DNA from: Geothrix campi
GTDB taxonomy: Bacteria; Acidobacteriota; Holophagae; Holophagales; Holophagaceae
Assembly: GCF_024609265.1 (NCBI RefSeq)
Contig: NZ_JANHMP010000001.1
Coordinates: 434,001-498,000 of the forward strand
Direction of reading: 5' to 3'
DNA: 64,000 nt
This document shows positions 32,425-40,974 of the stretch, in pieces. The notes below the pieces were generated by a model that searched no databases, was not told the origin of the DNA, and saw nothing but the letters and a program-made list of their open reading frames with translations. The translations under genes were made by a program, and so were the position numbers. Positions within the stretch are counted from its first letter, which is position 1; each line of letters begins with the position of its first letter.

Positions 32425-34035
32425 TCAGGGCGCCGGCTGCACGGCCGTGAGGTTCGTGGTCCTCAGGGGGGTGCCCCCGGCCGTGAAAGGCGGGAAAACC
32501 ACGGCACGGTCAGCCCACGTGGGCAGGTCCACCGTGGAGGTCACGGGCGTGGCGGCGAGGGTGACGTCGGTGCCGGCGCCCCCGGCGCGGCGCGCCGCGT
32601 CGGCGAGGATCACTCCCACGCCAAAGGTGTTGTAGCCCACCTCCACCTGGGCGGCGAGGACGAAGCCGCCGCCGGTGCGAGCCAGCACGGGCACCGGGGT
32701 CTGGAACTTCCCGAAGAATCGGGTGGCCCATAGCCACTGGCCGGCCGTGTCCAGCTTGGCCACCCAGGCATAGCGGGTGTCCGGCGTGCCGAGATCCCCT
32801 GCGCCCGACACGAGCCAGCCGCCATCCCCCGCCGGTGCGAGGCCTGAGGCGGGGCCCACCTCACCCGTGAGCATCACGCTCCAGAGGAGGGTGCCATCCG
32901 AGGCCAGCCGCGCCACCAGAGGGCCCGCCTGCGCTCCGGCCCAGGTTTGCCCGGCCAGCACGAGCCCACCGCCTGGGGCCGGCTCCGCGGCTTCTGCGTG
33001 CTCACCCCCGCCCCAGATCACCCGCCGCCAGGCCAGGGCGCCATCCGCCTTCCGCACTTCCACGGGAATGCCGGAGTGCCACCCGGGGAGCATGACGGAC
33101 CGGCCCACAAACGCCACGGTTCCCCCCTCCAGTTCCAGGAGGGCCAGAGGATCGAAGCCTGCATCATTCGACGCGGCCCAGGCGACCGAACCCGAGGCGG
33201 CGAGGCGCACCCACACCGGCCCCTGGCCCAGGTCCCCCATCAGCTGCGCGCCGCCGTCGGCGGTGGGGGCGCCCAGGCCGAGCCAGCCCGAGAGGCTGTG
33301 CTGCCAAAGCGCGGCTCCGGAACCGTCCACCCGCAGCACCTCCGAGTTCCAGTCCACCGGTGTGGGAGTCGCCACCTTGCGGGCGCGGGAGACGGCGAGG
33401 AAGGAGGTCCCGAGCGACCGGGCCAGGGGGAGGGCCTCATCTCCTGCGGCGCCCAGGCGCTGCCACTGGCGGTTGCCCGCCCCGTCAAAGGCCATCGTCC
33501 AAGTCGGGGAGCCCCAGAATCCGCCCCGTACCGCGAAGCCCGTGCCCAGGCTCACCAGGGCTGGCTGGCTCCCGGGCAGGAAGATCCGGATCCAGCTGGG
33601 TTCGGCGGCCGTCGGGGTGGTGAAGGTGCGGATCGCCCCCAGGACCTCGGAGTAATCGCTGGTTCGAGCCACCGCCTGGTAGCTGTAGGTCCAGCCGGGC
33701 ACCAGACCCGTCAGGCTGGCCTGGTAATCCATGGCCGGGCCGCCCGAAGGGTAGCTTACGGAAGGCTCCACGCCCACGCCGGGCAGGTTCAGGTAGGGCC
33801 CCCTGTCGTAGACGATGCCCAGCGCCGGGTCTCCGCCGAATCGGAAGCTCGCGTTCCCGGAGGTCCCATTGCCCGCGGCCTGGCCATGCAGCACCGCCGC
33901 ATGGGGTGTGAGGCCATCGGCCGCACCGGTCGAGACCGAGGGGGTCGGCTGAGGCGTCGCTTTCCCCCCTCCGCAGGCGCAGGCAAGGCCCAGGATGAGC
34001 CCTCCGACTCCCATCCGCGTAACCGCCCAGCCCAT
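32425..34035 (-). CDS. Beta-propeller lipoprotein with fibronectin-like N-terminal domain
   Basis: 536 residues from the ATG at 34035 (GGAGG six bases upstream). A lipoprotein signal (MGVGGLILGLACACGGGK) contains a lipobox with cysteine, so the protein is probably anchored in the outer or inner membrane. Residues ~40-150 look like a fibronectin type III module (SLTGLVPGWTYSYQAVARTS ending TFTTPTA). The remainder is repeated strands with PQQ/kelch-like GGLVLAGQTWAGAQAGPLVA and GGWLVSGAGDLGTPDTRYAW units, as in delta-60-type repeat proteins. No catalytic motif is seen. Confidence 0.7.
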   Translation of the reverse strand: MGWAVTRMGVGGLILGLACACGGGKATPQPTPSVSTGAADGLTPHAAVLHGQAAGNGTSGNASFRFGGDPALGIVYDRGPYLNLPGVGVEPSVSYPSGGPAMDYQASLTGLVPGWTYSYQAVARTSDYSEVLGAIRTFTTPTAAEPSWIRIFLPGSQPALVSLGTGFAVRGGFWGSPTWTMAFDGAGNRQWQRLGAAGDEALPLARSLGTSFLAVSRARKVATPTPVDWNSEVLRVDGSGAALWQHSLSGWLGLGAPTADGGAQLMGDLGQGPVWVRLAASGSVAWAASNDAGFDPLALLELEGGTVAFVGRSVMLPGWHSGIPVEVRKADGALAWRRVIWGGGEHAEAAEPAPGGGLVLAGQTWAGAQAGPLVARLASDGTLLWSVMLTGEVGPASGLAPAGDGGWLVSGAGDLGTPDTRYAWVAKLDTAGQWLWATRFFGKFQTPVPVLARTGGGFVLAAQVEVGYNTFGVGVILADAARRAGGAGTDVTLAATPVTSTVDLPTWADRAVVFPPFTAGGTPLRTTNLTAVQPAP

Positions 34036-34255
34036 GGCGCACCTCCGCAAGAGGTCCTATCCCGGGATCGGCCAGCCACTCCTGCTGGACCAAGGTTCCG
34101 GGATGGGCATCGCTATTCTATTCCTGCACCTTCGAGAGCCAGGCGAAGAAACGGCTGGCCTCCAGACTTCGGGAATGGGGAAAGATGCATCTAAGGCTTG
34201 TTGGGACGGAATCGCAGGAACGGATCGGGACCCGGCCACTTCCAGGGGAGGAGGG

Positions 34256-35038
34256 GTGAACTCGTTGCGGATCGTCTTTCAGGGAGATCGCTTGTGGCTC
34301 CCTTCAGGGCCGGCGCTGCCCGAGGTCGAGGCGGAGTTGCGGCTGCGCCTGCCCGAGGGACACCTGGCGCTGAAGGTGGCCGAGGATCACCCGCTGCCCG
34401 AAGGGGTGGAGGCGCTGGGCCTGCGCGAGGCCTTCCCCCGCATGGACCCGGGGGACTGGGCCCAGGCGGGCCGCGCCTACCAATGGCTGGAGTGGGCGGC
34501 GGCGCACCGCTTCTGCGGCAGCTGCGCCACGGCCCTGGAGCCCTGCGAGGGGCCCGAGGCCGGCCATGGCCGCTGCTGCCCCGCCTGCGGCCGGACGGTG
34601 TTCCCCTCGAACGCCACGGCCATCATCGTGCTCATCCAGCGCGGGGAAGGGCCGGACCGGGAGCTGGCCCTGGCCCGCTCGCCCCACTTCAAGCCCGGCG
34701 TGTACAGCGCCATCGCGGGTTTCACGGAGCCCGGGGAATCCCTGGAGCAGGCCGTGCATCGGGAGGTGGCCGAGGAGCTGGGCATCCGCGTCCATCGCCT
34801 GCGCTACTTCGGCAGCCAACCCAGGCCCTTCCCCAATGGCCTCATGGTGGCCTTCGTGGCCGACCATCTCGACGGCGACCTGCAGCCGGATCCCGGGGAG
34901 ATCGAAGACGCCCGCTGGTTCCGTCTCGACGCCCTGCCGCAGCTGCCCAGCGCCCTCAGCATCGCCAGGTGGATGCTGGATGCGGCTGTGGCGGGGAAGG
35001 CGGATCAGCCACAGATGAACACGGATTCACACGGATGA
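34256..35038 (+). CDS. nudC: NADH pyrophosphatase / NAD-cap hydrolase
   Basis: A 260-residue NudC-type Nudix hydrolase that splits NAD(H) to NMN(H) and AMP and can decap NAD-RNA. A zinc ribbon (HRFCGSCATAL...GRCCPACGRTVFP) is followed by a complete Nudix box (GFTEPGESLEQAVHREVAEELGI, positions ~155-177). The downstream NADH-specific motif reads SQPRPFPNGLM; the usual SQPWPFPxS has Arg for Trp and Gly for Ser. The start is GTG at 34256 with a strong GGGGAGGAGG. The last residues (QPQMNTDSHG) are encoded by a repeat-like ACACGGATT sequence. Confidence 0.9.
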   Translation: MNSLRIVFQGDRLWLPSGPALPEVEAELRLRLPEGHLALKVAEDHPLPEGVEALGLREAFPRMDPGDWAQAGRAYQWLEWAAAHRFCGSCATALEPCEGPEAGHGRCCPACGRTVFPSNATAIIVLIQRGEGPDRELALARSPHFKPGVYSAIAGFTEPGESLEQAVHREVAEELGIRVHRLRYFGSQPRPFPNGLMVAFVADHLDGDLQPDPGEIEDARWFRLDALPQLPSALSIARWMLDAAVAGKADQPQMNTDSHG

Positions 35039-35089
35039 AAGCGAAGGGCGGAATTCATCCCGCTCTTCGCTCTCATCTAAAAGCTGTAA

Positions 35090-35941
35090 TTAGGCAATTT
35101 CAGCTGGTGGTTGATTTGGATTTGCATAATAAAGCTGAAATGGTGAGGGTAGTTGCATTTGTGTTTTATTGGCGACATAAAAGGAGTCGCCGCATAGCCA
35201 ATGATATAGATTGGTATATTTTGAAGGATGAATTTTAAGGCCAACTCCGCCAATTTGATCATGAATTGGGTGGCGGAGTAGCATTGGAACTATGAATTTG
35301 AATAATTGAGGAGAGAATCTGGATTCTCCACAAATTCGAGCACATGAGCAACTTGTAATAATATCAGCTAATTGAAGCAGTCTTGAAGTTTTCGAGTCCC
35401 TTGTCATAACGTCGTTAGATAATTTTTTGAATTTCAGAACTTTTGTTCCATCTCTTAATAATAGTTTAATGCGTTTTGTCAAGATTCGAGCATTTCTTCC
35501 ATTGCCACTTGGATTGTCGATAATAATTTGACATGAATGGTTATTTCTACGGCAATAGAGGTCTGCTCGCTCTAGGAGAAGATCTACAGCATCATCTTGT
35601 GGGCTTGTTTGGCAATTAGCACGGGAGTAATTGGCGGTGCAATCTTCCGCTACTACAACCGCCTTTACGCCGTGCATAGTGGCCAAAAGTAGTACTCGTC
35701 TAAAGAATGCATCCCGTACGGGTCCAGTTAGGTGTGATCTCATCCAATGTTTGCGGCTTGGAGACCATTTAAATTCTTCCCCGATGGGGAACCCGAATTG
35801 TTCGCAAATAGCATCAAGTTGATGCTCTAAGGTGGCTTTGATTTCGTTAGAAACGATTACTCCACCTAGGGAGAACATAGGCCCCAAACCCACCCTAGTG
35901 GGATGGTCTTGCGACGAGTCATCCACGTAGAGCGAATACAT
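35090..35941 (-). CDS. DUF3800-family protein, AT-rich (probable acquisition)
   Basis: 283 residues from the ATG at 35941. DUF3800 hallmarks are the N-terminal MYSLYVDDSSQD, a central IIIDNPSGNGRNAR and RLLQLADIITSCS, which place conserved aspartates as in a nuclease-like or RNase H-like active site. Function is unknown. Base composition is strikingly AT-rich (AAT, ATT and TTT codons abundant) against a ~67% GC background, indicating recent transfer. It begins eight bases beyond the nrdJ stop on the same strand. An alternative ATG at 35959 would overlap nrdJ by ten bases. Confidence 0.75.
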   Translation of the reverse strand: MYSLYVDDSSQDHPTRVGLGPMFSLGGVIVSNEIKATLEHQLDAICEQFGFPIGEEFKWSPSRKHWMRSHLTGPVRDAFFRRVLLLATMHGVKAVVVAEDCTANYSRANCQTSPQDDAVDLLLERADLYCRRNNHSCQIIIDNPSGNGRNARILTKRIKLLLRDGTKVLKFKKLSNDVMTRDSKTSRLLQLADIITSCSCARICGESRFSPQLFKFIVPMLLRHPIHDQIGGVGLKIHPSKYTNLYHWLCGDSFYVANKTQMQLPSPFQLYYANPNQPPAEIA

Positions 35942-35949
35942 AGTCTCTG

Positions 35950-38900
35950 CTAGCTGCATCCCGTGGTCGCGCCGCAGGTCTGGCACTTCATGCAGGCGCC
36001 GTTGCGGACGAGGGTGAGGTGGCCGCACTCTGGGCAGGGGTCGCCGGTGTAGCCCTTTTCACGGGCGGCCTGGGCGGCGCTGACGGTGGTCCGGGCGCCG
36101 ACGGTGACGGGTTGCAGCACGGGCTGGAGCTCGTGCTCGTGGGCGGCAGCGCCGGTGGCGGCACCGGCCTCGGGGAAGGGCAGGGGCGTCCCCGTGGGCA
36201 GGCTGGGCAGGTTGGCGAGGCCGGGGGCCTGGCTGCCGGGACGCAGGCCTGTGGTGGCGCTCACGATTTGTTCGGGTTCCACGTGGGCCAGGTCATAGCG
36301 GCCCAGGTAGCTGATGGCCAGTTCGCGGAACACGAAGTCGATGAGGCTGGTGCTCAGCTTGATGGTGTCGCTGCCGGAGACCATGCCGCCGGGCTCGAAG
36401 CGGGTGAACAGGAAAGCATCGCAAAACTCTTCCAGGGGCACGCCGTGCTGGAGGCCCATGCTCACGGCGATGGCGAAGCAGTTGAGCACGGCGCGGAAGG
36501 CGGCGCCTTCCTTGTGGATGTCGAGGAAGATCTCGCCGAGGCTGCCGTCCTCGTATTCGCCGGTGCGCAGGTAGAGCTTGGTGCCGCCGATGGTGGCCGC
36601 CTGGGTGTAGCCGCCGCGGCGGTTGGGCAGGCGCCGGCGGTAGGTGCGCACGAGCTGCTGCGTGAGGGCATTGGCCAGCACGGGGGTCTTCTCGGCATGG
36701 GTGGCCTGGTCGTCCATCAGCGTATCGGCGCCATCCAGCAGGTCGAGGCTGGTGGACATGGCCTGGCTCATCTTGGAGCCGTCGCGGTAGAGGGCCACGG
36801 CCTTGAGCATGAGCTGCCAGCTGGCCTCGTAGATGCGGCCGATCTCCTCCACGGTGGCTTCCGCGGGCAGGTTGATGGTCTTGCTGATGGCGCCGCTGAG
36901 GAAGGGCTGGGCCGCGCCCATCATGCGCAGGTGGCCCAGAGGGGCGATGTAGCGCCGGCCGGTGCGGCCGCAGCGGTTGGCGCAGTCGAAGATGGGCAGG
37001 TGCTCATCCTTGAGGTGCGGCGCGCCCTCCACGGTCATGGTGCCGCTCAGGGCCAGGAGGAAGGTCTCCACCTGCTCGGCGCTGAAGTCCTTCTTCAGGC
37101 GCTCGACATCCATGGCGTAGGCCGGATCGAAGGCCGTGGGGAGCTTCTGCTCGACGGCGGCGATCTCCTCCTCCGCCCAGCCCGCGCCCTTCAGCATGCT
37201 GCGCGTGATGCCGGGGGTCTCGTCGGTGATCTGGAGCCAGCCGACGACGTGGCGCTCGATCTCCTGGATCTGCGTGGGAGCGTAGCCCAGGCGGGCCAGG
37301 GCCTCTGGGATGGCGCGGTTCACCAGCTTGAAGTAGCCGCCGCCCGCCAGCTTCTTGAACTTCACCAGGGCAAAGTCGGGCTCGACGCCGGTGGTGTCGC
37401 AATCCATGAGGAGGCCGATGGTGCCCGTGGGCGCCAGCACCGTCACCTGGGCGTTGCGGTAGCCCCACTGCTCGCCATAGGTGAGAGCGGTGTCCCAGCT
37501 CTCGCGGGCGGCCTCGACGATGCGCTTGGGCACGCCCGTGCCGGTGAGGCCCTGGGGGCGGATGGAGAGCTGCTCGTACTCGGAGCCCGGCGCGTGGTAG
37601 GCGGCGCGGCGGTGGTTGCGGATGACGCGCAGCATGTGGGCGGCGTTCTTCTGGTAGCCGGGGAAGGGCCCGAGCTCGCGGGCCATCTCGGCGCTGGCGG
37701 CGTAGGCGTCGCCGGTGAGGATGGCGGTCAGGGCCGCGCACCACTGCGTGCCCTCGGCGCTGTCGTAGGGGATGCCCATGCGCATGAGCATGGCGCCCAG
37801 GTTGGCGTAGCCGAGGCCGAGGGTGCGGAAGTCGTAGCTGCGCTGCGCGATGGCTTCGCTGGGGAACTGCGCCATGAGCACGCTGATCTCGAGGACCACG
37901 GTCCAGAGGCGGATGGCGTGGCGGTAGCCCACCAGGTCGAAGCCACCGTCATCGGTGAGGAAGGTGCACAGGTTCAGCGACGCCAGGTTGCAGGCCGTGT
38001 CGTCCAGGAACATGTACTCGGAGCAGGGGTTGCTCGCGTTGATGAGGCCATCCTCGGGGCAGGTGTGCCAGTCGTTGATGGTGGTGTTGAACTGGATGCC
38101 GGGGTCGGCGCAGGCCCAGGCGGCGCGGTTCACCTTCTCCCAGAGATCCTTGGCGCGCAGCTTCTTGCTGGTCTTGCCGTCGATGCGGCGCTTCAGCTCC
38201 CAGTCGCCGTCGACCTCCATGGCGCGCATGAAGGCATCCGGCACGCGGACGGAGTTGTTGGAGTTCATGCCGCCCACGGTGAGGTAGCCCTCGCCGTCCC
38301 AGGATGTGTCGTAACCCGCGAGATCCCGGGCGAAGTCGCCCTCGGCCAGGCGGCCCAGGCACTGGGTGAGGAAGGCCGTGGGCACGCCCTCCCGCTTGGC
38401 GCGTGCCAGGGCCTTGCGGAGGGCCTCGTTGGTCTTGGGGTCGGCGTCCTTGCTGGTGGAGCCTTCGACCGTCTGGCAGACGGCATCCCAGTGGCGGCGC
38501 AGCATGGCGCTGCCGGCGGCCAGCATGGCGACCTTGCGCTCCTCCGTCACCTTCCAGTCGATGAAGGCTTCGATGTCGGGGTGGTCGAGGTCGAGGCAGA
38601 CCATTTTGGCGGCGCGGCGGGTGGTGCCGCCGCTCTTGATGGCCCCGGCGGCGCGGTCGCCCACGGCCAGGAAGCTCATGAGGCCCGAGCTGCGGCCACC
38701 GCCGGACAGGGGTTCCTCGGAACCGCGCACCTTGGAGAAGTTGGTGCCGGTGCCGGAGCCGTACTTGAAGATGCGGGCCTCGCGGGTCCACAGGTCCATG
38801 ATGCCGCCCTCGTTCACGAGGTCGTCGGCCACGCTCTGGATGAAGCAGGCATGGGGCTGGGGGCGCTCGTAGGCGGAGGTGGACTTCATCATCTCGCCGG

Positions 38901-39348
38901 TCTTCGGATCCACGTAGCTGTGGCCCTGGGCCGGCCCGGAGATGCCGTAGGCGAAGTGCAGGCCCGTGTTGAACCACTGCGGCGAGTTGGGCGCGCACAT
39001 CTGGTCCGCGAGCATGTAGGTGAGCTCGTCGTAGAAGGCCTGGGCATCGTCCGTGGTGTCGAAGTAGCCGTGGGTCTCGCCCCAGTGGCGCCAGCAGCCC
39101 GCCAGGCGATTGAACACCTGCCGCGCGTCCTTCTCCCCGCCGTTCTGCGCGTCGATGCCCTTCCGGCGGAAGTACTTCTGGGCCAGGATGTCCACCGCGA
39201 CCTGGGACCAGGCTTCGGGAACCATCACGTCCTTGGCCTCGAAGACAACCGTGCCGTCGAGCTTGGAAATCCGGCTGGTCCTGGGGACGAAATGGAATCC
39301 TTCCAGGGGGTCGTGACCAGCCTTCGTGAAGTGGCGGGAGATCTTCAT
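35950..39348 (-). CDS. nrdJ: Adenosylcobalamin-dependent (class II) ribonucleotide reductase
   Basis: A 1132-residue enzyme reducing ribonucleotides to deoxyribonucleotides with AdoCbl as radical generator, independent of oxygen. The barrel core shows NPCSEYMFLDDTACNLASLN (one redox cysteine plus substrate loop), LAPTGTIGLLMDCDTTGVEP and CANRCGRTGRRYIAPLGHL. A late beta-rich region leads to a C-terminal zinc-ribbon-like CPECGHLTLVRNGACMKCQTCG typical of the NrdJ vitamin-B12 subfamily (TIGR02504). Length is normal. The start is ATG 39348. The upstream region holds a promoter with a palindromic operator candidate but no recognisable cobalamin riboswitch. Confidence 0.95.
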   Translation of the reverse strand: MKISRHFTKAGHDPLEGFHFVPRTSRISKLDGTVVFEAKDVMVPEAWSQVAVDILAQKYFRRKGIDAQNGGEKDARQVFNRLAGCWRHWGETHGYFDTTDDAQAFYDELTYMLADQMCAPNSPQWFNTGLHFAYGISGPAQGHSYVDPKTGEMMKSTSAYERPQPHACFIQSVADDLVNEGGIMDLWTREARIFKYGSGTGTNFSKVRGSEEPLSGGGRSSGLMSFLAVGDRAAGAIKSGGTTRRAAKMVCLDLDHPDIEAFIDWKVTEERKVAMLAAGSAMLRRHWDAVCQTVEGSTSKDADPKTNEALRKALARAKREGVPTAFLTQCLGRLAEGDFARDLAGYDTSWDGEGYLTVGGMNSNNSVRVPDAFMRAMEVDGDWELKRRIDGKTSKKLRAKDLWEKVNRAAWACADPGIQFNTTINDWHTCPEDGLINASNPCSEYMFLDDTACNLASLNLCTFLTDDGGFDLVGYRHAIRLWTVVLEISVLMAQFPSEAIAQRSYDFRTLGLGYANLGAMLMRMGIPYDSAEGTQWCAALTAILTGDAYAASAEMARELGPFPGYQKNAAHMLRVIRNHRRAAYHAPGSEYEQLSIRPQGLTGTGVPKRIVEAARESWDTALTYGEQWGYRNAQVTVLAPTGTIGLLMDCDTTGVEPDFALVKFKKLAGGGYFKLVNRAIPEALARLGYAPTQIQEIERHVVGWLQITDETPGITRSMLKGAGWAEEEIAAVEQKLPTAFDPAYAMDVERLKKDFSAEQVETFLLALSGTMTVEGAPHLKDEHLPIFDCANRCGRTGRRYIAPLGHLRMMGAAQPFLSGAISKTINLPAEATVEEIGRIYEASWQLMLKAVALYRDGSKMSQAMSTSLDLLDGADTLMDDQATHAEKTPVLANALTQQLVRTYRRRLPNRRGGYTQAATIGGTKLYLRTGEYEDGSLGEIFLDIHKEGAAFRAVLNCFAIAVSMGLQHGVPLEEFCDAFLFTRFEPGGMVSGSDTIKLSTSLIDFVFRELAISYLGRYDLAHVEPEQIVSATTGLRPGSQAPGLANLPSLPTGTPLPFPEAGAATGAAAHEHELQPVLQPVTVGARTTVSAAQAAREKGYTGDPCPECGHLTLVRNGACMKCQTCGATTGCS

Positions 39349-39400
39349 GGGTGCTGTCCTGGGGAGGGGGGTGAAGAAGGGCGTTCAAACAGATAAGGCG

Positions 39401-39438
39401 CTTCCAGCAAGGCGCACAAAGCTCTCCCTTACTGGAAG
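39401..39438 (-). promoter_or_regulatory. 5'-UTR hairpin of nrdJ
   Basis: CTTCCAGCAAG (39401-39411) pairs with CTTACTGGAAG (39428-39438) with one mismatch. It lies ~35 bases downstream of the predicted transcript start and ~50 bases before the start codon. It could be a regulatory leader structure. Confidence 0.4.
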
Positions 39439-39479
39439 GGGACTTTGGGGGAAACCTCTAGGGGTTGTGCCGGGAGAAA

Positions 39480-39508
39480 AGGATGGCCCCAACATGTAGG
39501 GGTGTCAA
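39480..39508 (-). promoter_or_regulatory. nrdJ promoter with palindromic operator candidate
   Basis: On the minus strand a perfect TTGACA (39508-39503) is followed after 17 bp by CATCCT (39485-39480). The spacer is almost entirely the 16-bp near-perfect palindrome CCCCTACATGTTGGGG (39487-39502). A dimeric repressor bound there would block RNA polymerase. The regulator is unknown. Confidence 0.5.
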
Positions 39509-39716
39509 GGCCCCAGCACCGGATTTTTCCAGCAATTAAAAACCCCCATGAAATCCGTCACTTCGAGGGCCGGCGCGCCTCCACGCGACCCCCTTCCGCT
39601 GGCGCGACCTACCTCTTCCGGACTACCCTGTACCCAAGCCGGGCCCCATGCATCGGGGTGCGATGAACCGGGTCAGGTCGGAAGAAGCAGCCCTAAGTCG
39701 TTCCCCCGAGTGCCGT

Positions 39717-39767
39717 GGCAAGCCCGGCCCTTTTGCGCCCAAGGGGCGCCAAAGGGCCGGACTTGCC
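39717..39767. repeat. Large palindrome 1
   Basis: A 51-bp structure with GGCAAG/CTTGCC ends, then CGGCCCTTT pairing with AAAGGGCCG, then GCGCCC with GGGCGC around an AA loop. It is nearly uninterrupted and exceptionally stable. Confidence 0.6.
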
Positions 39768-39826
39768 ATCCGCTCGCGCGGCGCCTGCGGCTTGCGCTCA
39801 CGGGTCGGCACTGGCCTGCGCTCCCA

Positions 39827-39874
39827 GTGGGTCCCCGCTCCGCAGAGCCCCCCAGGCTCTGCTCCGCGACCCAC
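39827..39874. repeat. Large palindrome 2
   Basis: GTGGGTC (39827-39833) and GACCCAC (39868-39874) enclose GCAGAGCC pairing with GGCTCTGC around a CCCCA loop. It lies 60 bp from palindrome 1 and is similar in size but different in sequence. Confidence 0.6.
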
Positions 39875-39961
39875 TTGGGTCGCGCACATGGCCAGCCCGG
39901 CCCTTGGTTCCGACGATCGCAAGATGATTGGAATACGGAACCTGGACTTGATTTGCTTTTC

Positions 39962-40834
39962 CTATCTCGGAATCCGCGCGGCGGATTCCGAGCCGGCGCG
40001 ACACACCGTGTACAGCGGACACCCCGCACAAGTGCTGCGTTTCCGTATGCCGGGGCAATCCCCCAGGATGCCCAGATGGCTGAGGGCGAAGTCGTAGCGG
40101 AGGGGATCGGCAGGGTCCAGGCGACGCAAGGCTTCGGTGATCTCGCGGGCCATCTTCCCGTCGGGGGTGGCCCGGCGGCTGAGGCCGATGAAGCGGGAGA
40201 CGCGGGCCACGTGGGTGTCGAGGGGGATGATGAGCTGATCCACGGGGTAGCGGGTCCAGAGGCCCAGGTCAGGCCAGCCCGGGCGTGCCATCCACCGCAG
40301 GAACATGCGCCAGCGCTTGCAGGCGGCGCCTTCCTGCGGGTCGGGCAGGGAGAACCGGGAGCCGTATGAGGCTGGAAGCTCAGTCCGGAGGCGCTGGACC
40401 AGCCGGGAGAGCGCGGCGTCGGTATCCCCGTCGGAGCCGGGCAGGAGGTGGGCTTCGAGGCCCGCTCCGCTTTCGCCGTCCAGGCGCTTCCAGGCCAGCA
40501 GCCAGACCGCCAGATCCTCGGCCGTGTGGAACCGCCAGGCCCAGCTCGCCAGGGCACGGGCCAGCTCCCGCCGGATTTCTGCCTGGGAGCGCTCCCGGAG
40601 CCAGGTCGTGGGGCTGGCCCCGAGGGGGGCGAGGGCGCCGCGCACGGCCCGGATCATGGGATCCACCCGACCGTAGGCGAGGTGGGCCGCCACGAAGGCG
40701 GCCACCTCCCGGTCCAGAGGCGGCCCGTAGGCCAGCGCCACGGAGAGGGGGTCCTTCACCAGCGCCCCGGCCGTGTCGTACCGGACGCAAAGGCCGTCCA
40801 GCCGGGCCTTCAGGGAGGCGGTCGAGGTCCTCAT
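39962..40834 (-). CDS. TIGR02757 (DUF2400) family protein, HhH-GPD/endonuclease III-like features
   Basis: 290 residues of the TIGR02757 family, whose function is unknown. The C-terminal half looks like a base-excision DNA glycosylase. LIIPLDTHVARVSRFIGL mirrors the endonuclease III PVDTHIxRV segment containing the catalytic Asp. CPGIRKRSTCAGCPLYTVC has a C-x8-C-x2-C-x5-C spacing like the [4Fe-4S] cluster loop. A clear helix-hairpin-helix with the catalytic Lys is not seen. It is divergent from the gene at 40975. It could be a DNA or RNA repair enzyme lacking lyase activity; this is inference. Confidence 0.82.
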   Translation of the reverse strand: MRTSTASLKARLDGLCVRYDTAGALVKDPLSVALAYGPPLDREVAAFVAAHLAYGRVDPMIRAVRGALAPLGASPTTWLRERSQAEIRRELARALASWAWRFHTAEDLAVWLLAWKRLDGESGAGLEAHLLPGSDGDTDAALSRLVQRLRTELPASYGSRFSLPDPQEGAACKRWRMFLRWMARPGWPDLGLWTRYPVDQLIIPLDTHVARVSRFIGLSRRATPDGKMAREITEALRRLDPADPLRYDFALSHLGILGDCPGIRKRSTCAGCPLYTVCRAGSESAARIPR

Positions 40835-40974
40835 GAAGCCCAGTGTCCCAGGGCGGAATCAGCCGATGGCGGCAAAAAAACGCACCTCGTGTCGAAAATC
40901 ACTATGTAAGCAAAGGTGTTGCCGTTATTCTTGTCAGCGGTGGCCCGTGGCCCCATTGGGAGTAGCAACCGCAC

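Larger units (their letters stand above)
39349..39961. other. 613-bp non-coding stretch upstream of nrdJ with large palindromes
   Basis: No gene is supported. From the nrdJ side it contains a 5'-UTR hairpin (39401-39438), the nrdJ promoter/operator (39480-39508) and an A+T patch. Two very long palindromes follow (39717-39767 and 39827-39874), then sequence running into the stop of the TIGR02757 gene. Confidence 0.65.

Noticed and set aside
36019-39396. A 1125-codon plus-strand open frame opposite nrdJ
   Set aside because: It is the antisense shadow of a GC-rich gene: low-complexity Gly/Ala/His/Val composition, no ribosome-binding site, and nrdJ itself is unmistakable.
39349-39480. Possible cobalamin riboswitch upstream of the B12-dependent reductase
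   Set aside because: No B12-box-like sequence or multi-helix layout is visible; only one simple hairpin and a promoter palindrome are present.
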